From: Coprinellus micaceus
Taxonomy: Eukaryota; Basidiomycota; Agaricomycetes; Agaricales; Psathyrellaceae
Reading direction: 5' to 3'
DNA length: 64,000 nt
Assembly (NCBI GenBank): GCA_951394405.1
Contig: OX596335.1
Coordinates: forward strand, 2,728,001 to 2,792,000
Position numbers and translations under genes: made by a program. A model generated the notes under the pieces. The model saw only the letters and a program-made list of their open reading frames with translations. It did no database searches and was not told where the DNA came from. Below, piece by piece: positions 11,299 to 23,198 of the stretch (positions are counted from its first letter, which is position 1; every line of letters begins with the position of its first letter).

Positions 11299-11735
11299 CC
11301 GACATTAGCTATGTGCCACTCCCGCATAACCGATCGGTCTGTATTCATATGATATCTTTGTTCTTGTAATATCACCTTTCCGTTTTCCGTTCAGACTGCT
11401 GCGGCCTTAGCCTTCGTACCTCCACGCCTTTCACATGGGATCATACTCAGTTCTAGGACGATGATACAGTGTAAGTTACAGTTAATCGCGTGTACGTGTG
11501 TAGAGAAATACCGAACCCCAGAAAGAGAGGCCGAAGAAAACGAAGAGACCCGTGTATCTAAAAGAGGTATTTTAAATTATACAATGAATGCAGAACCCAG
11601 AAGTCGAAAAAGATTAGCGCCCGTATAAATGAGAGATGGTAATATATAGCGGCTGGTGATGGTTATTCAACTGGAGCTTCCAGGTGAACCGAAGTTAGAG
11701 AGTAGCATGAGTAGTTCATCTGCGAATGGACAAGA
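11299..11735. other. Convergent 3' intergenic region
   Basis: This separates the ends of the CDK gene (plus) and the histidine kinase gene (minus). It contains A/T-rich stretches around 11550-11660 consistent with two 3' untranslated regions. No gene seen. Confidence 0.5.
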
Positions 11736-14700
11736 TCAGCCATTGAAGTTGAACCAACGATTGAACCACTGCGTACTCTTCTTCAAGGGTTTGGTGAGAA
11801 ACATATTCATGCCGGCACTGAGGCAGAGTTGCTTTGTCGACTCTTGACAATCAGCACTCAGGGCAACGACTGTCGCCAAGGCGGGGTCAGGAGGGAATCG
11901 CAACGATAGGACGAAAAGCTTACTCGGAAGTATGCAAGGTACTTTGCGTTTCCGTTCCATCAACCGAATTCGTTTCGAGGCTTCCACTCCGTCGCATATC
12001 GGCATATCTACAAAGAAAATCAGCATTTGGTGCCACTCCCTGAGACGACAGGAGCATAGACGCACGGTGGTCGAAAAGAGCGACACTGAAATAGCCCGGT
12101 TCGTGAGACTCCCAAGCCGCGGTCGCTTCCTCTCCATTGCTAGTAGCCGTGACCTTCAGCTGATACCGCTCTAGTTGCTTTACTAACAGATTCTGAGCGA
12201 TGGGGTTATCTTCCGCGACGAGTACATTCCCAAAGAGGGTCCGTTGGGCAGCAGCTTGCTCCTCCATGACCCTCGCCGCTTGGACTGAAGTCTGCGTCGA
12301 AACCTCATTGGGCAAGTCTTTCAAACCGGCCAGCAATTGGAGCATACGCGCTTTACGCGGGGGCTTGGTCATCTTCACGACCCCAAGTAAGCTCCGACTA
12401 CTGAAGATGTCGCCCATACCCGTCGTCGTCGGGGTGTAGAGGTGAAGGACCCGGGTCTCACGCAGAGCGGGGACTGGAAGAGATCGGATGAAACGCGCCA
12501 TGTCGTCAGCGTGTCCTTCAGATTGGTCGTCCAGGATAACGAAGTCAACAGGACGTTCGCTGGGTGGTAAGGATTCGAGATAGGCTTGGGCTTCAGGCAT
12601 AGAGCAAGCCTGCTTGACCTTGAATCCTTCGAGCATGTTCCCCAGGAAGTCGAGTGTGGCGTCGGAACCTGAGCAAACGACAAGGTGCAGTGGTCTTGGT
12701 TTCATCAGAACAGTCCTGAGGTTCTCAATATCCTTGTATGACTATTTGGAATGTCAACAATATTATACCAAGGAGGAGTGCCAGGGACTCGCCTTTTCGG
12801 CCTCTTCTGAATTGAACATCTTGACCGGAATTGTGAACCAGAACATGGATCCATGGTTAAGCTCAGACTGGACTCCGATAGCACCTCCCATCAGCTTGAC
12901 AAGTTGGCGAGATATGGAGAGACCCAAACCAGTGCCACCGAATCGGCGGGTCGAGGAATTCTAAGTTCAGGGCTAAGCCAACATAAGTGAATCCGAACGG
13001 GGGATACTCACGTCGGCCTGCTGAAAAGGCACGAAGAGCAAGTCAACGTCACTCGCAGACAGCCCAATACCAGTATCACTACCGGTTTGTTAGAACACCA
13101 GCAGCTTACGGGAAGAAAGATACCCACTGAATCTCGAATCTCAGATTCACCTCATCAGGAGAGGCTTTGACGTTTGGGTCCAGCGAGCACGTCACGCGAA
13201 CGTGCCCAGCAGCTGTGAACTTGACAGCATTTCCAATCAGGTTCATCAGCACTTGGCGAATGCGAGCATAGTCGGCCAACACCCCTGGAAATGCGATGGT
13301 CAATTCAAGCCCACCAGTAAGATATCGAACGCATACAAGCAGGAACAGCGGGGTGGATGTTGAATGAGAGGTCCAATTTCTTGGCAGCCATGGGTAGCAG
13401 CAGCTCCATGCAATCCGCGATGATGTTCTAAAGAGCCAAGTGAGCTTCGAATCGAGGAACCAACACTCCGAAAACGGACCTCGACCAAGAAGCCACTCGG
13501 CTCGAGCTTCACTGCCGAAGCCTCTAGCTTACTGTAGTCCAAAATCGAATCGATGATCTTGAGCAGAAGTTCACAAGATTGTTTCGCGGTTTGAACTAAC
13601 AGGAATAGCCATCAGCGGGACGTCTCAGCGGGAACACAGCAGAAATGACGTACCGATTTCACTCTGGCCGGGGTTAAGCTCAGTGCCGCTAAGGAGGTCC
13701 AGGAGCCCGTAAAACGAACTGAATGGCGTTCGTAGCTCGTGACTCATGGACGCCAAAAAGTTGCTTTTGATCTACACGCCCACCATCAATATATGAGGAC
13801 TTCATACGACAGTACCCTCACCTTCGTCGCCTTCAGAGCATCCTCTCGACTTTTCCGCGCAGCCTCCAAAGCCTCTCGTTGTGTGGCAATCATCTTCAAA
13901 TTCTCTCTCGTCCCCGCCTGGACGGATCGGAACAACAGCGCATTCGAAATACTGATACTGGCTTGCTGGCAGAAGAGCGTCAGGATCGTTACAGTGTTCT
14001 GCGAGAAGGGGTATTTAGACGAGACGTAAACGGCTCCAAAGGTCTGGCCTCGATTACTGAAGATGGGCAGACAGATCACCGACCGGTGCACTGTCTGTGC
14101 AGCCTCAGCCGAGAATCTCGGGTCCAAGGAAGCATCCGCGAAGTACACTCGCTCCTTGGAATTGAGAGCTGGGAACATAGTTAGTCTTGGTCTACGAAGG
14201 CTTGGACCTATACTCACTATATTGGATGATCGCCTTTTGCAAAGGGTCCGCGATTGCTCGGACGGACTTAGGGTTCCTGTTGGGTACAATGCTGAGTCCG
14301 ACAGCAATGAGAAGGAGAGGGGTCGGGCATACTCATGAACTTGGCAAGGTTCTGGTGGAACCATGCTTGTCGCCACCGTATAGTCTCCAGCCTCCCGTGC
14401 AATAACGACTGTTGGCAGACTCAGCCAAGTAATCAACGACAGTCGAATGTTTTATCCCTCACCGCAAGTGTTGTGGGATCCAGAGGTCTCTGTCGCAATC
14501 TCTGTTAGGCGTTGTAGAGCTACGGAACCAATATCAGACATAAGTCAAGACCAGTGTCAATGGAAACTCGCCAGAGGAAAGGTTGATATCGCTTGATATG
14601 TCCTTGCTCCATTTTAGGATCGAAGCCAGGTCAGTCGCAGTGAGCATGGTCTCCCGCGCCTCGTGAACATCAACCATCTTGGAACTGAATACCTGCGATT

Positions 14701-17700
14701 GCGTCACAGTATCCATGGCCGTCACTTCTGTCTGGACAGCGACACTCTGAGACAAGACTGAGCGATTGTCGGTGTGATGCGCCCGGGCCCCGATGAGGTT
14801 CGTGAGATGTTGAACAATTCCTTGAGCGCCCCACTGGGCATGACGGGAAATTGCCCGGCGCTGAAGCTCACCGCCGAGGTTCTCCACCCCGCATCTGACG
14901 AAGTGTGACCCTTGCTAGATGACAGTTGAGCACGGATCATTTGGGTGACTCTCGCAAGGACATACCAGGAACATTGCCCAGCCCTCTTCCATCAGCCAGT
15001 CATTGTCACTCGCCAATCTAGAAGCACGGAATAAGCCAGGTTTGGGTTGTAACAGAGGAGGGACAAACTTGACTGCTACATCGTAAAGCCTGAATGCACT
15101 CGAGTCGCCAAGAAGAGATGCCATCTCGGCGTCCTATGCAGTGACCTCAGTCACTTCTCGAAGAATGGGGTTGCAAAACTTACGATAATGGCCACCCAAG
15201 TGCTAGTGTTAACAGGGCTAGCAGAAAGCCACTTGCGGATGTACGTCTGATTTAGCTTGATCTGGGAAAAGTACTTGGCACGAAGAGAAGTGGATATGCC
15301 GCCTTTCCGGATGCAAGCAATCATGGCAAGGTTGTGAAAGAAGAGCGCATATCGAACGTGTCGGTGACTAAAACGAGTATCAGCATCCTACTATCAGTAC
15401 TAAGACGTCACGCTGACTTCGGGTGAGCCATTCGCGTGTCGTAGACAGCAAATCCCAGGGAGGCGGCTTCGTCGCAGTGGCCCACGCAAAAATAGCCGAC
15501 AAGCTGTGAAGATACGTTCAATACCGTGCGACTTGAAGTGGGGGATGTGAATGCATACCTTGAATGAGTTGTACCAATTCAAGGTCATGGAGACGTTGCC
15601 TGACGTTTGGTGGATCTGGCCGACATAGTCGCTTTCGATGAAGGTGTGCGTATCGAACAGAGTTTTTGCCGATTGAGTGTTAGTGTGGCCGCCAACCACC
15701 CTGATCAGGTTCAGGACGCCTAAGGCATACTCAATCGACTGGCAACAAGTCGAGGTACGCCCGCTTACCGTTCGCTAGGATGATGGGTTCTCCTCCTGGA
15801 GTCAGCAGCCCAACGTCGTTCAGACACTCCTCGGCCGCCGGGGTAAGTTCGGAGACTAACGAATGAGATCAAGCGCTGAATGGGAAACGATGGGCACGAG
15901 GACTGACGATGCTCGCAGGTGTACAGCTTCGTGAGGATGATATGGATGTTGGAAAAGCTTGTGTAGATGCTAAAACACACCATTCAGTTCCAAAGGGCTT
16001 GCGAATAGATGGGACATACCTGTCACCGGAGCTGTAGCCATACTTGAGCGCTTCCTCAAGGCGAGGAAGGTTGGACCGTAGATGGACATTGTCAAACCCC
16101 GAAACCATGCTGCAGTAAAGTAGCTGAGCACGGCATTTCTCTGACGATGTTCCATGCTGTTCAGCGATACGAAGAGCGAGTTTGGCCAGATCGGTTGAGA
16201 AGCGATACAATTCTCGCCTTTCGGCGGCAGCTGTTGAGGGCTGAGCACTGCCACACGACGAGGCGCTCTTGTAAAGCTGACTAACCTCCAAGCGCCCAGA
16301 AGAATCCAAGAGCCGTTCCTGGTGCCATACCAGACCGTAATGCCAGTTGTATGGTCTTGAGAGAAATCTAAGGATGACGTCGCGGGCGAACTGATTAGAC
16401 TCACCGTCAAGCCAATCACATCTGAGAAGATGGAGGGTGATGGACTCCAATAGGCATGGCTCCCAGCATCGTTCAGCAGAGTAACAGCCAACTCCGTCTT
16501 GGGGTCGGAGGTACGCGGGATGTTAAGAATCTCGTCAAAACCGATGGCCAATATCTCGTTTTTGACGGTCTCGAACATCTGGTCAGCCTGTCTCCGCGAC
16601 GGAGAGGCACAGATATCGATTCCAAGGATATTGAGTGCTTTGATGGTGTCGTTGAACGCCTCTGCGAAGTTGTTGCGCAGCCACTGATTTCGCGATTTGA
16701 GTCGCAAGACGTTGCTCTTGTCTTCGAGTTCTTGAGCATGGACGAAACACTCCCCTAAGACTTCGTCTGAGGCCGAGAGATCTCCCTTCCATGTGTAGAG
16801 TGCCGCGAGGTGAGAGAGGAGATTGAAAGTCTGTGCAGGATTGGCAGCCCAGGGATCGTCGCTCAACAGGGACCGAGCGCTTACGAAGGAACGGGTCGCG
16901 AGCTATGAAAGTACATGAGTTTCCAGATCGGTGGGGTTGGGCGATTTCGTACCTCGTGAGCGCCGCGAGCCCATGCAGATTCTCCAGCCTCGATGAGGAC
17001 ATTCAGAAACTCTTCCTTTTTGGGGTGTTCTAAGAGCAAGGGGAGACACTTCTTAGCGTACTCTGCTATCCGATAGACATCGACAGGCTTCTCGTGAAGC
17101 ATCATCAGGACGATCTGTCAAATGATCAGCCAAAAGAAAAGAAAGAAAGAAACGTTGGTGGGGAGGTAAGCCTACCCGAAAGGACATCTTCGCCATGGTC
17201 TCCGAAGGGAGAACAGCCGCCTCTTCCTGAGCGGCTTGGCGATAACGGTCATGGGCAAAACTACACATGTCGCGGGCCCGCTGAATGAGCCATCCTTCGG
17301 ATAACGCCAACTGCAGCCCTCGCATGGAACCACGAGCGGTAGCAGATTCCTTGTCCCTAAAGTTTGTGACGGCCTTGTGCAAGTTCCACTTGTCGTCGGC
17401 TTCCTCTTCTGCGGCACCGGAGTCTTCCCAGTCTATCATCAACGCCACCTCTGTCACCTTAAAACTGCGAGGAGCATATGGTGTGTCAGTGTACCGAACG
17501 TTGAGCTCGGACTGCACCTGACCACTGACGTTTCTCCAAAAAGGGCAGCCCATGTCAAATACTTCCGCGCCTCCTCTGGCAGTTCTCGCATCCGTTCGAC
17601 CAAGAACGTCAAGTTAGTGGGGTCAGAGATATGGTTCTCGACAAATGACCTTTCGATGGACTCGATGTCATACCTAGCCCCAGCCCCTGTCAGCCTGAAG

Positions 17701-20700
17701 CATAGTGAATTATACGCGACTTACTCCCAGTAGTTTTTGTCTACGTTGAAGTGAATCTGTGTCATGAGTCGGCATGTGGCAACGGAGACAAGGCCGAGTA
17801 CACTTACCTGGTTTTGACGCTGAAGGGTAGTGAGAATGCTGCGTGCGGAGAATGCATTCCCAGAGGACGCTCTGTGAACAAATTGCGCGAGCTCTACGCA
17901 ATCTTCTTTCGTGCGATGAAGGGTCTTAGAGGTAAGGCTGAGAATGGCGTTGGGCGTCAGGGGTTCCACGAAGATCCACGTGGGTCGTGCCTTGGACGAA
18001 AACATGGACTTCACTCGGTCAACGAATCCGGTGCGGTCGGAACGCAGTGTGGCGAAGATAAGCTGTGCGGCAGAGTGAGCACTCTTGTACGACGTCCAAG
18101 CCGAAGCATACCATTCGACTCCGCGAATTTAACAGGGTGGAGATGAGATCAAGCGTTGAATCGTCGGCTTCATGCAAATCGTCCAGAAAAAGGGCGAACA
18201 GCCTTGTCTCAGCGATAACGGCGAAGACCTTCTCAACGAGGGACTGGAAGCGAGAACGTAAATCGCGTGAATCGAGAGACTCGTCGGGTTCCTCGATGTT
18301 GATGTCAAATTTGGCCAATACGTCCTTCAACTCGGGTGTTCCCTGATAAAGAAGGGGAACATTCTGTAGCTGAGGCCCTAGCCGTTGTTGCAGCCCTGTG
18401 ACGAATCTTTGAAGGTCGGTACTGAAAACCATGAGTTGACGCAGGACAGACGACAGGCAGCTGAGCTATGGAGAAGGTTTAGGTAGAAAGCATGAGGATA
18501 TGACCAACGCACTCATACCAAAGCAGCAAATGGTGCCGAATCTGCTCCTTGGAACTTTGCCTGACCCCATAAGCCATGAGCTAAAACAGGTCAATTAGGG
18601 GAAATCAGGGTACCACGAAAGCAGAACGCGCGCCTCTCCACTTCGCTTGATTGGCGAGAATGATGGAACTCTTGCCGATGCTGCTTGCGAATTAAGCGTC
18701 GCACAACTACACCTGGCTGGTGGACGCACCCAGGAGGACCAACAACGAGAATGGCTTGGGTCCGATCATACTTCATCCTCGTAGAGCGGAAGATAGAGCG
18801 GCGGAGCCCCCCCGAGTTAGTACCCCGTGACGGGCTCACTGAAGTAGAGGGATAGTCATAATCCATGGAGTCGGTGTGCCAGTTGCTGCGACTTGACTCG
18901 CTGTGGCTTAGGGTGAAGTGAGAGGCGAGCGGTGACCCGCTGCGCGATGACATAGACTCGCTGGTTGCATCGGTGTTCATGTCCTGTACATTGGCGGGTG
19001 AAAAGGCAATCACGCCTTTCGACGTCGAATGGTGCTGGGAGAAACTGTTGGAAGTATCCAAGACTGAACATGGTGAGGCATAATCGCCTGAGAAGCAAGA
19101 GGGCATCTACTTACTGACTTTTCGAATCAACTCCAGCTCCTTGTCTCTGCCAAACTACGACGTTCCTTCGGTAAGGTGGAGGCCGGCGGCGAAGCCAAGG
19201 AGGACATACCAGAGCAATGGGGATGGTGAATTCCTCCATAAGCAGAGTTAGACTACCATTTTACGGGGATTGACATAACAACCTTACCATGAATCTGTCC
19301 TCCCGAGCAATTTCGAAAGGCGGGATTAACTGCGCCGCGTGTCAGGGGTACATTCCAAAGGGATATGAAGAGTGAGGTTTACCTCTTGCGGCTCGCCTGA
19401 TAAAGATGACACTGTCAGAAGTAACTGCCTTTGGCATTCCAGCAGGTCCGTCTTTAACCCATGAGCACTTTGGTACCGGAGGTCTGGACTCTTGGCCAAG
19501 AGCTTCAAAGGCGGGGAGATCAGTGACACGCACCCTGGCAATTGGTGATAGCTACCTTGTCGATTATATTTGCGAGGACCTGCGGCACATCTCTTCGAAC
19601 TTCATGCACGGGCATCGGGCGCTTTTGCACAATGGCGTGCAGCAACTCCAGAGCACTTCCTTCAAATAACATCTGTCCGCGGCCAACGAGCAGAGTCCAG
19701 AAGAGGATACCAAGGGAGTATAAGTCCGTCCGGTGATCTTGGGTCATGGTTTCGATACTTCCGGTTTGCTCTGGTGCGAGATAGCATAACGCCTCCTTTA
19801 CTCTGAGCTTCTCCGGCTCTTCGTTGGTTCGCAACACTAACGAGGAAGGTGATCCAAAGTTCTCCAACGATATGGCTCGATTTCCGAAATGTACCAATCG
19901 AACGAATCCAGAATGTGCGTTGAGATGAAATGCGTTTGCTCGGACTGCACGCCACATATTTCAGCACGGGAAGCGCATAGACCTTGATGAAAACGCACCT
20001 TCACGATGCACCAAGCCCGCTCTTCGGATGGTCAGGACGTGGCCCTTATGAAAAGAAAAAAAAACTTCATCCTCACTTGTGTAACGTCTCCAGGCATTGC
20101 GTGGCTTTGATTGCGAACTCGAGGAATGAAGCTAGATCCATGATGTCGAATTGTTCCATTTCGTCGCTGAGATCCGGTTCGTCGAAACCAAGCATAGTGG
20201 AGTCTCCATGCGAGTTGGTTGTTCTCGAATGTCCGCCATCCGCCAGTAGCAAATCGTTGACCTTCGACGGCGGGAGGTAACGACCCAACAAATTGGGGCC
20301 GGGATGTGCAATAAGGAGTACGACGCAGTCACCGTGCTCGCGGGGGATTTTGAAGAAGTCGATAAGCCGGAGTATGCTGCTTGATGAGTCCGGCGTCGAC
20401 ATGAGCTTGTTCAGGCTAATCCCCTGTTAGGTCAGAACACAGACTCAAGCTCAGGGACGTACATATGGGCCTCCCTCTCCAAACACATAGAACCATTCGA
20501 TTGCGCTGGTGCAATCTTTGCAAGAACATTCGACCCATCCTTCAAGCTACTCCCCTCAGCCAGCATCGTCATACTCCCGGTGTCGTGCCATGGCACCGCC
20601 TGCGAATTGTGAGTATCACAGCAGGTTGTGGTCTGGAATAAAACCACCTTTTCGAGGGTATACCCCGGTATTGATAGGACATCGTCCTTGAAGTAGAGGG

Positions 20701-20740
20701 TGGGGAAGGTTGGCTGACCGAGTTTGCGCCTCATTGGCAT
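11736..20740 (-). CDS. Giant hybrid histidine kinase, Mak2/Mak3-Chk1 type
   Basis: A gene of about 9 kb with many short introns, probably over 2,300 residues, the input sensor of a His-Asp phosphorelay to MAP kinase or transcription output. Order: kinase-like domain ([55 protein letters not shown]); AAA/NACHT-like ATPase with P-loop GPPGSIGKSS made by joining exons near 18720, and Walker [15 protein letters not shown]; a long helical region; a GAF domain ([26 protein letters not shown]); His[21 protein letters not shown]; HATPase [34 protein letters not shown]; a first, degenerate receiver; and a final receiver ([43 protein letters not shown]). The family is known for oxidative-stress sensing in S. 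pombe (Mak2/Mak3). The kinase-like domain lacks the usual catalytic Asp residues. Confidence 0.9.
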
Positions 20741-20988
20741 CCGAGGGAGCGGGTGCTAGGGCCTTGGCTTGCGCGAAGGTCACCACAGAGTCTTTATGTC
20801 CACAGTTCGAGAAGCACCCGCAGCGGCGCTGGTCCATTTAAAACGCCGAAATCAATAATTCGCTCACACGAGTCGTACATGACGTCAGTGTGTACCACAA
20901 ACGCATTTCACCCGGACTTGGTTCTAAAATACAAGGGACTATACACAGGAAACGCGGGGAATACGAAGAGGAGTTCAGAACGTCGAGT

Positions 20989-23013
20989 TTACGAGGTCAC
21001 TGCAGGGGAGGTCAGTATCAAGGAGGGGCGCCAACGATGACGACTCACTGTAACTGGCAGGGTCGATGTGTTCAGGCAGCTCGGGAACAGCAACCTCGAA
21101 CCTGGATTGAATCTGCTTCATGACTTCCTGATCGGCGTCGGAAGAAACGAAGGTAATGGCAAGACCCTTAGTACCAAAACGACCAGCACGGCTATGAGCA
21201 ACGTGAGCCAGCGAGCCACTTTACAAGTCGAAATGCACCTACCCAACACGGTGGAGATAACTGTCCGCATCAGGAGGGCAGTCATAGTTGATAACTATGT
21301 TGACACGTTCGACATCGATGCCGCGGCCAAATATATCAGTCGCGACCAAGATGCGCTTCTCGAAGGCTTTGAAGGCAGTGTATCGCTTAATACTGTGGAC
21401 AAATTATTAGAGGAGATCCTGAAGAAGAAGAGGGAAACATACCGCTCCTCCTGCTGAAGACCTGAGTGAATGCTGATACTGGGGAAGTTGCAAGACACCA
21501 AGAGCTTGTCCAGTTCAATCGCACGAGCGACGGACTTCACGAAAATGACGACCTGGAACGAGGTCAATAAAGACATTAGAGAGGGACATCCCATCATACC
21601 TGATTGAACTCGAGGCTGTCGAGCAACTCATTCAGTTTCCTGTTCTTGCCAACTTCCTCCAACTTGACGTAGTGTTGCTGCAACCCGTGAAGAGTGAGTT
21701 TGGTCTCATCATCGACGAAGATTTCGAGAGGCTATTTGAAAAGTGAGTCATAGGAAGTGTGGAAGGACCGGCACAACCCACATTGCTCATAAACTTCTTG
21801 CAAGTAGCACGAATCTCCTTGGCGAGGGTCGCGCTAAACATCATCACCTGCTTGTGATGCGGGGTAGAGCGGAAGATTTCTTGAACGTCCCGGCGCATGT
21901 CTATTGTATGGATGTGTCGGCATTAGATTAGGTCGTTGGACTGCAAGGGGATGAAAACGAAGATGCGGAACATGAAAATATGAAATTCCGGCAAGAGGGT
22001 GGCCGGCGTGTTGAGTCGGTCTCCGGGGTCGAGTCTCGAAATTCGCGATCGTCCGTATCATGCCCTTGAAGCGAAGGAACATTGCTCTTGAGCAATCCGA
22101 CCCTCCAACCCAGCAATGCCCCCCTCCCTATCCATAGCTTGAGTCCAAAGCGAGCACTGCGCGAACGTAATGGTGCGTATCGCGGCTTTCGTTTATCGAA
22201 AAGGAGGCGACCCGTTTCCAATGAAAGAAGTGCCCCGCAGGGTATGTAGAGAGGCCCAATTCGCAAGACTAACCGAGTTGTTCAAGCATCTTGTCACACT
22301 CATCGAGAACGAAGTGTTTAACATTTTTGGCGTCGAGGTATTTGTCTCGGATGAGGGCGTTGAGGCGACCGGGGGTGGCGACGACGATGTGAGGGCACTT
22401 AGTCTTGTCCTTGAGTGCTTCAGCGTCCTTGGAAACGGGAGTCCCTCCATAGAATGTGCTAACGCGAACATCGGGCATGTACTTGGCGAAGCGCGAGTAC
22501 TCATTCTTGATTTGGAATGCCAATTCACGCGTGTGGCAGAGAACGAGGACCGACACTTCGCCGTTGACGGGCTCGAGCTGCTGCAACGTCGCGAGGACGA
22601 AAACGGCAGTCTTGCCATGTCCCGACTTAGCCTGGCACAAAACGTCCATGCTAAGCACCGCCTGGGGAATGCACTCTTGTTGCACTGCAGCGGTGTGAGA
22701 AATACGCAAAATGGAGTACGAAAGAGAAACGAACCTTCCGAGGGGTGTTCGAAACCGAGGTCGCTGATAGCGCGTAGCAATTCGGGTTTGAGGAGGAAGT
22801 CCCTGTAACGACGCGTTAAACTCGTGTACAGTGCGTCCTGACTGCATAGACGTACCTGAAACCAGTCGAGTGGATGCCAGAAAAGTTTTTCTTGTCCTTT
22901 TCGTCACCACTCGCAAGGCCACCATTCGCTGCCGGGGCCTGCGCGGTGGCGCCGGGAACGACGTCGTGCTCGTCCTCGTAGTCGATGAGGTCTTCGGCGT
23001 CTTGGGCGCTCAT
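20989..23013 (-). CDS. SUB2: DEAD-box RNA helicase Sub2/UAP56
   Basis: An ATP-dependent RNA helicase of the TREX complex, needed for spliceosome assembly and mRNA export. It begins [17 protein letters not shown], the conserved acidic N-terminus (UAP56 N-terminal motif), then [18 protein letters not shown] and the Q-motif region. Motif I is [11 protein letters not shown], motif Ib VVATPGRL, motif II the diagnostic DECD (not DEAD), motif III SATL, and the second RecA domain has [30 protein letters not shown] and [15 protein letters not shown]. The 3' end is joined by a gtgagt...ctgcag intron so that the protein finishes [11 protein letters not shown], matching the short C-terminus of the family. 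It sits 186 bases downstream of the VIT-vWA gene. Confidence 0.95.
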
Positions 23014-23198
23014 GTTGCTGTCGAGTTACGCGGTGAAATGAAAGAATGAATGGGCAGAGAGACGAAGGTTGAAGCTGAAAGGTCTCGAGGCCACGCGGCT
23101 GATGTGCAACTCCCCGCACGGGCCCACTTCCCACAATCCGGAAATTTGCCTTCTCCCGACTTTTTGTTCCATTTACACAAGAACCATTGCTAATTACG

